Part shown: piece after piece, positions 7,459 through 9,008 of the stretch
Numbering within the stretch: position 1 is the stretch's first letter
How the letters are laid out: each line of letters opens with the position of its first letter
Origin: Clostridium sp. CAG:221
GTDB lineage: Bacteria > Bacillota > Clostridia > Clostridiales > Clostridiaceae
Reading direction: 5' to 3'
Assembly: GCA_000435835.1 (NCBI GenBank)
Contig: FR883429.1
Coordinates: 2,468-11,475 of the forward strand
Length of the DNA stretch: 9,008 nt
Made by a program: the position numbers and the translations under genes
Notes under the pieces: generated by a model
Seen by the model: the letters and a program-made list of their open reading frames with translations, nothing else
Database searches by the model: none
Told to the model about the DNA's origin: nothing

Positions 7459-8268
7459 TTATCTTTTTCTATGCCTTACTAATAATACTATTAATATTAA
7501 AACAATTATTACAGCTCCTAATATAATTAAACCAATATTAATTATATTTGGTGCAAAGAACGATAAAATTACTTCTGTATTTGTATTTAAATCTTTTATA
7601 GTATAGCTCCATTTTCCTGTATAATCATCAATTTTTGCTGTTGCATTACTTTCTGTAATCTTAAAAGGTATGGAAATTGTTAACTCATATGGTATTTGTG
7701 CCACATAATTTTTGATGGTGTTTGTTACATTTCCAGTTAAAAAACTAGTTACATCGCCATACAGATATTTTTGTATTTCTGGTGTAATATAATTATTGAT
7801 ATTATTACTTACTTCATTTTCAATATTAGAATCTATTTCTGCCAATAAATCTTTAGTAAGTCCTATATTTACTTTATATTTATCCTTTAAAAATCCTTTT
7901 TCTCTTTTCACATCATACTTAATAAACTCACCATCATCATATGAGAAATTGCTTATGTTTAAAGTATTAGATTTTAATAAATCCTTTATATCTATTTTAG
8001 GCGTTATAATTGTAGCTTCTTCAACAGTATTATTATCTTGTGAATACACATTAATTTCCGTCTCTGTACCTAATACCTGCTGTAACAATCCATCTCCTAC
8101 CACTTTTTTTATACTTTCATCATAAACCAATCTAAATACTGTATTACTACTTCCATCTTTATTTACTTTTACATTTGTACTAACTTCCATTGTTCCACAA
8201 CTTACTAAGAGTATCATTGATATGCTTATGAGCATAATTATAATCATTCTTCTAAATTTACCACTCAT
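7459..8268 (-). CDS. Membrane-anchored lipoprotein of uncertain function, possibly LppM/DUF3153-like
   Basis: This 269-residue protein starts with basic residues, a hydrophobic stretch (8-22) and a lipobox LVSC with Cys24, so it should be lipidated and exported. After cleavage comes about 215 residues of extracellular domain, opening with VSTNVKVNKDGSSNTVFRL. A single helix (about 242-264) and a basic RHRKR tail then face the cytoplasm. The protein is thus held at both ends. A lipobox, a short beta-rich domain with an early 'charged-DGS' segment, and a C-terminal helix recall the LppM/DUF3153 family; this is pattern recognition and not certain. The middle is rich in Asn, Ile and Lys. GGAGGAGA (8273-8280) lies just before the ATG. 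It is a single-gene unit with its own promoter and terminator, so neighbours give no functional clue. Confidence 0.7.
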   Translation of the reverse strand: MSGKFRRMIIIMLISISMILLVSCGTMEVSTNVKVNKDGSSNTVFRLVYDESIKKVVGDGLLQQVLGTETEINVYSQDNNTVEEATIITPKIDIKDLLKSNTLNISNFSYDDGEFIKYDVKREKGFLKDKYKVNIGLTKDLLAEIDSNIENEVSNNINNYITPEIQKYLYGDVTSFLTGNVTNTIKNYVAQIPYELTISIPFKITESNATAKIDDYTGKWSYTIKDLNTNTEVILSFFAPNIINIGLIILGAVIIVLILIVLLVRHRKR

Positions 8269-8297
8269 TTAATCTCCTCCATCTCATACTATAATTT

Positions 8298-8326
8298 ATG
8301 TTATATTTATTTACATTTATTGTCAA
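8298..8326 (-). promoter_or_regulatory. Promoter of the lipoprotein gene
   Basis: A perfect TTGACA (8321-8326) on the minus strand is followed after 17 bases by TAACAT (8298-8303). TATAAC (8300-8305) is a better hexamer but would leave only 15 bases. Start of transcription is expected near 8290. Confidence 0.6.
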
Positions 8327-8342
8327 CAGATATAAAGCCTAT

Positions 8343-8375
8343 AAAAAAAAGATGTAAGTGTCCTCTTACATCTTT
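8343..8375 (-). terminator. Rho-independent terminator of nrdG
   Basis: AAAGATGTAAG and CTTACATCTTT pair perfectly around the loop AGGACA, followed on the minus strand by eight T. The stem begins inside the nrdG stop codon, so the terminator abuts the gene with no spacer. Confidence 0.9.
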
Positions 8376-8877
8376 ATATTGCATTTATTAAAACAACTTT
8401 ATTCTCTTGTAATGATTTTTTCACATCAATAACTCTTTGATTTTCAGATCCTCTATATTTTAAACTTAAATTTTTCATTTCAGCCTTAAATGGACCATCT
8501 ATTAAGACATCAACTTGTTCTAATATTTCCTTTCTCCTTGGATTACTTATTATCTCATCATAAGTATATCCTGACCAAAGCCATATTTCCTTATTGGTTT
8601 CTTCTTTTATTCTAGTTAACAGTTTTAATAAGGAATCATCCATTAACTGTTGCATAGGTTCTCCCCCTAAAATACTCACTCCATGAACATTGGGGTTTTT
8701 TACATAAGAAAGAAATTGTTCTTCCACTTCTTCAGTCCAAAGCTCACCATACTGAAAGCTTTGCTGATCTTTATTAAAACATTCTGGACAATTATGTGTA
8801 CATCCACTTACAAATAAAGTGGTGCGCACCTTAGGTCCATTTGCAATATCGAACTTCCTTACTTTTGCATATTTCAT
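8374..8877 (-). CDS. nrdG: Anaerobic ribonucleoside-triphosphate reductase activating protein (radical SAM)
   Basis: This 167-residue cytoplasmic enzyme uses S-adenosylmethionine and a [4Fe-4S] cluster to put the glycyl radical on NrdD, enabling dNTP synthesis without oxygen. The cluster motif is CTHNCPEC (Cys26, Cys30, Cys33; CX3CX2C). It is preceded by GPKVRTTLFVSG and followed by SILGGEP, the SAM-binding GGE motif, and by WLWSGYTYDEI, all typical of NrdG. Length fits the family. I place the start at the ATG ending at 8877, 10 bases from AAGGAG (8888-8893); an in-frame TTG at 8883 is only 4 bases from that site. NrdD is not in the window: the upstream 130 bases are not an nrdD C-terminus, because stops occur in all three minus-strand frames. 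Hence nrdG is apparently transcribed from its own promoter. Confidence 0.93.
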   Translation of the reverse strand: MKYAKVRKFDIANGPKVRTTLFVSGCTHNCPECFNKDQQSFQYGELWTEEVEEQFLSYVKNPNVHGVSILGGEPMQQLMDDSLLKLLTRIKEETNKEIWLWSGYTYDEIISNPRRKEILEQVDVLIDGPFKAEMKNLSLKYRGSENQRVIDVKKSLQENKVVLINAI

Positions 8878-8929
8878 AATCAACTTTCTCCTTTTAATCT
8901 TTAGCTGTGATTTACCACTTAGTATTTTA

Positions 8930-8939
8930 AGTGTACACT
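8930..8939. promoter_or_regulatory. Palindrome at the nrdG transcription start
   Basis: AGTGTACACT is a perfect 10-base palindrome overlapping the downstream edge of the predicted -10 and the likely start point. A protein bound here would block initiation. Its identity is unknown. Confidence 0.4.
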
Positions 8940-8964
8940 ATATTTGCCCCTGTTGACTAGTAAA
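8937..8964 (-). promoter_or_regulatory. Possible nrdG promoter
   Basis: Minus-strand TTTACT (8959-8964) and TATAGT (8937-8942) are separated by 16 bases, with 4 and 5 of 6 consensus matches. Start near 8930 would give a leader of about 50 bases. Confidence 0.4.
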
Positions 8965-8984
8965 TCTCTTTACTCAATAATACT

Positions 8985-9000
8985 AAACTAAATATAGTAT
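8985..9000. promoter_or_regulatory. NrdR-box-like sequence upstream of nrdG
   Basis: AAACTAAATATAGTAT matches 13 of 16 positions of the NrdR consensus acaCwAtATaTwGtgt. A second, weaker half-conserved match begins at 8935 (ACACTATATTTG). NrdR is the usual repressor of ribonucleotide reductase genes. The centre-to-centre distance of about 50 bases differs from the usual near-31, so this is tentative. Confidence 0.35.
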
Positions 9001-9008
9001 ATTCTTAT

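Noticed and set aside
7796..8125. Plus-strand open frame inside the lipoprotein gene
   Set aside because: It is antisense to the lipoprotein gene, which has a strong ribosome site, promoter, lipobox and terminator.
8878..8883. TTG start for nrdG adding two residues
   Set aside because: It is only 4 bases from AAGGAG; the ATG ending at 8877 has a better spacing and gives the usual MKYAK-type NrdG start.
1278..8883. A single functional cluster or new defence-like system linking all genes
   Set aside because: Genes are separated by their own promoters and terminators and belong to unrelated housekeeping, transport and envelope roles; no nuclease, toxin or mobile element is visible.
8959..8974. 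Small hairpin AGTAAA-TCTC-TTTACT upstream of nrdG as a terminator
   Set aside because: The stem is only six A/T-rich pairs and has no T-run on either strand; one arm coincides with the possible -35.

Overview
The window looks like chromosomal DNA of a low-GC, anaerobic Gram-positive bacterium, most likely a Clostridium or close relative. The composition is strongly AT-rich. Shine-Dalgarno sites are strong (AGGAGG-like), promoters are classical sigma-A type, and there is an anaerobic ribonucleotide reductase activase. A clostridial-style GlpA-like flavoprotein supports the same assignment. I see no insertion sequence, phage gene, CRISPR array, tRNA or rRNA, and no gene-free gap longer than about 220 bases.

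Layout, left to right. (1) 1-1101, minus: an FAD-dependent dehydrogenase of the glycerol-3-phosphate dehydrogenase (GlpA) type, cut by the left edge. Its 176-base upstream gap holds a near-consensus promoter, a CcpA cre-like site inside that promoter, and a strong terminator hairpin between the promoter and the start codon. This is the layout expected for GlpP-style antitermination plus catabolite repression. (2) 1278-4774, minus: two overlapping half-transporter genes forming a heterodimeric ABC exporter with one degenerate and one intact ATP site, driven by a consensus promoter. (3) 4992-5846, plus: a GNAT acetyltransferase divergent from the exporter. (4) 5915-7282, minus: a citrate synthase with all catalytic residues, convergent with the GNAT gene across a shared hairpin. 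(5) 7459-8268, minus: a membrane-anchored lipoprotein with a lipobox and a C-terminal transmembrane helix, possibly LppM-like. (6) 8374-8877, minus: nrdG, the radical-SAM activase of the anaerobic ribonucleotide reductase, with candidate operator sequences upstream.

Apart from the two-gene exporter, each gene has its own promoter and hairpin, so this reads as a series of independent units rather than one pathway. I do not find a clear new multi-gene system. The most interesting signals are regulatory: the glpA leader attenuator with its cre-like site, and the palindrome and NrdR-like boxes in front of nrdG. The lipoprotein is the least understood gene.
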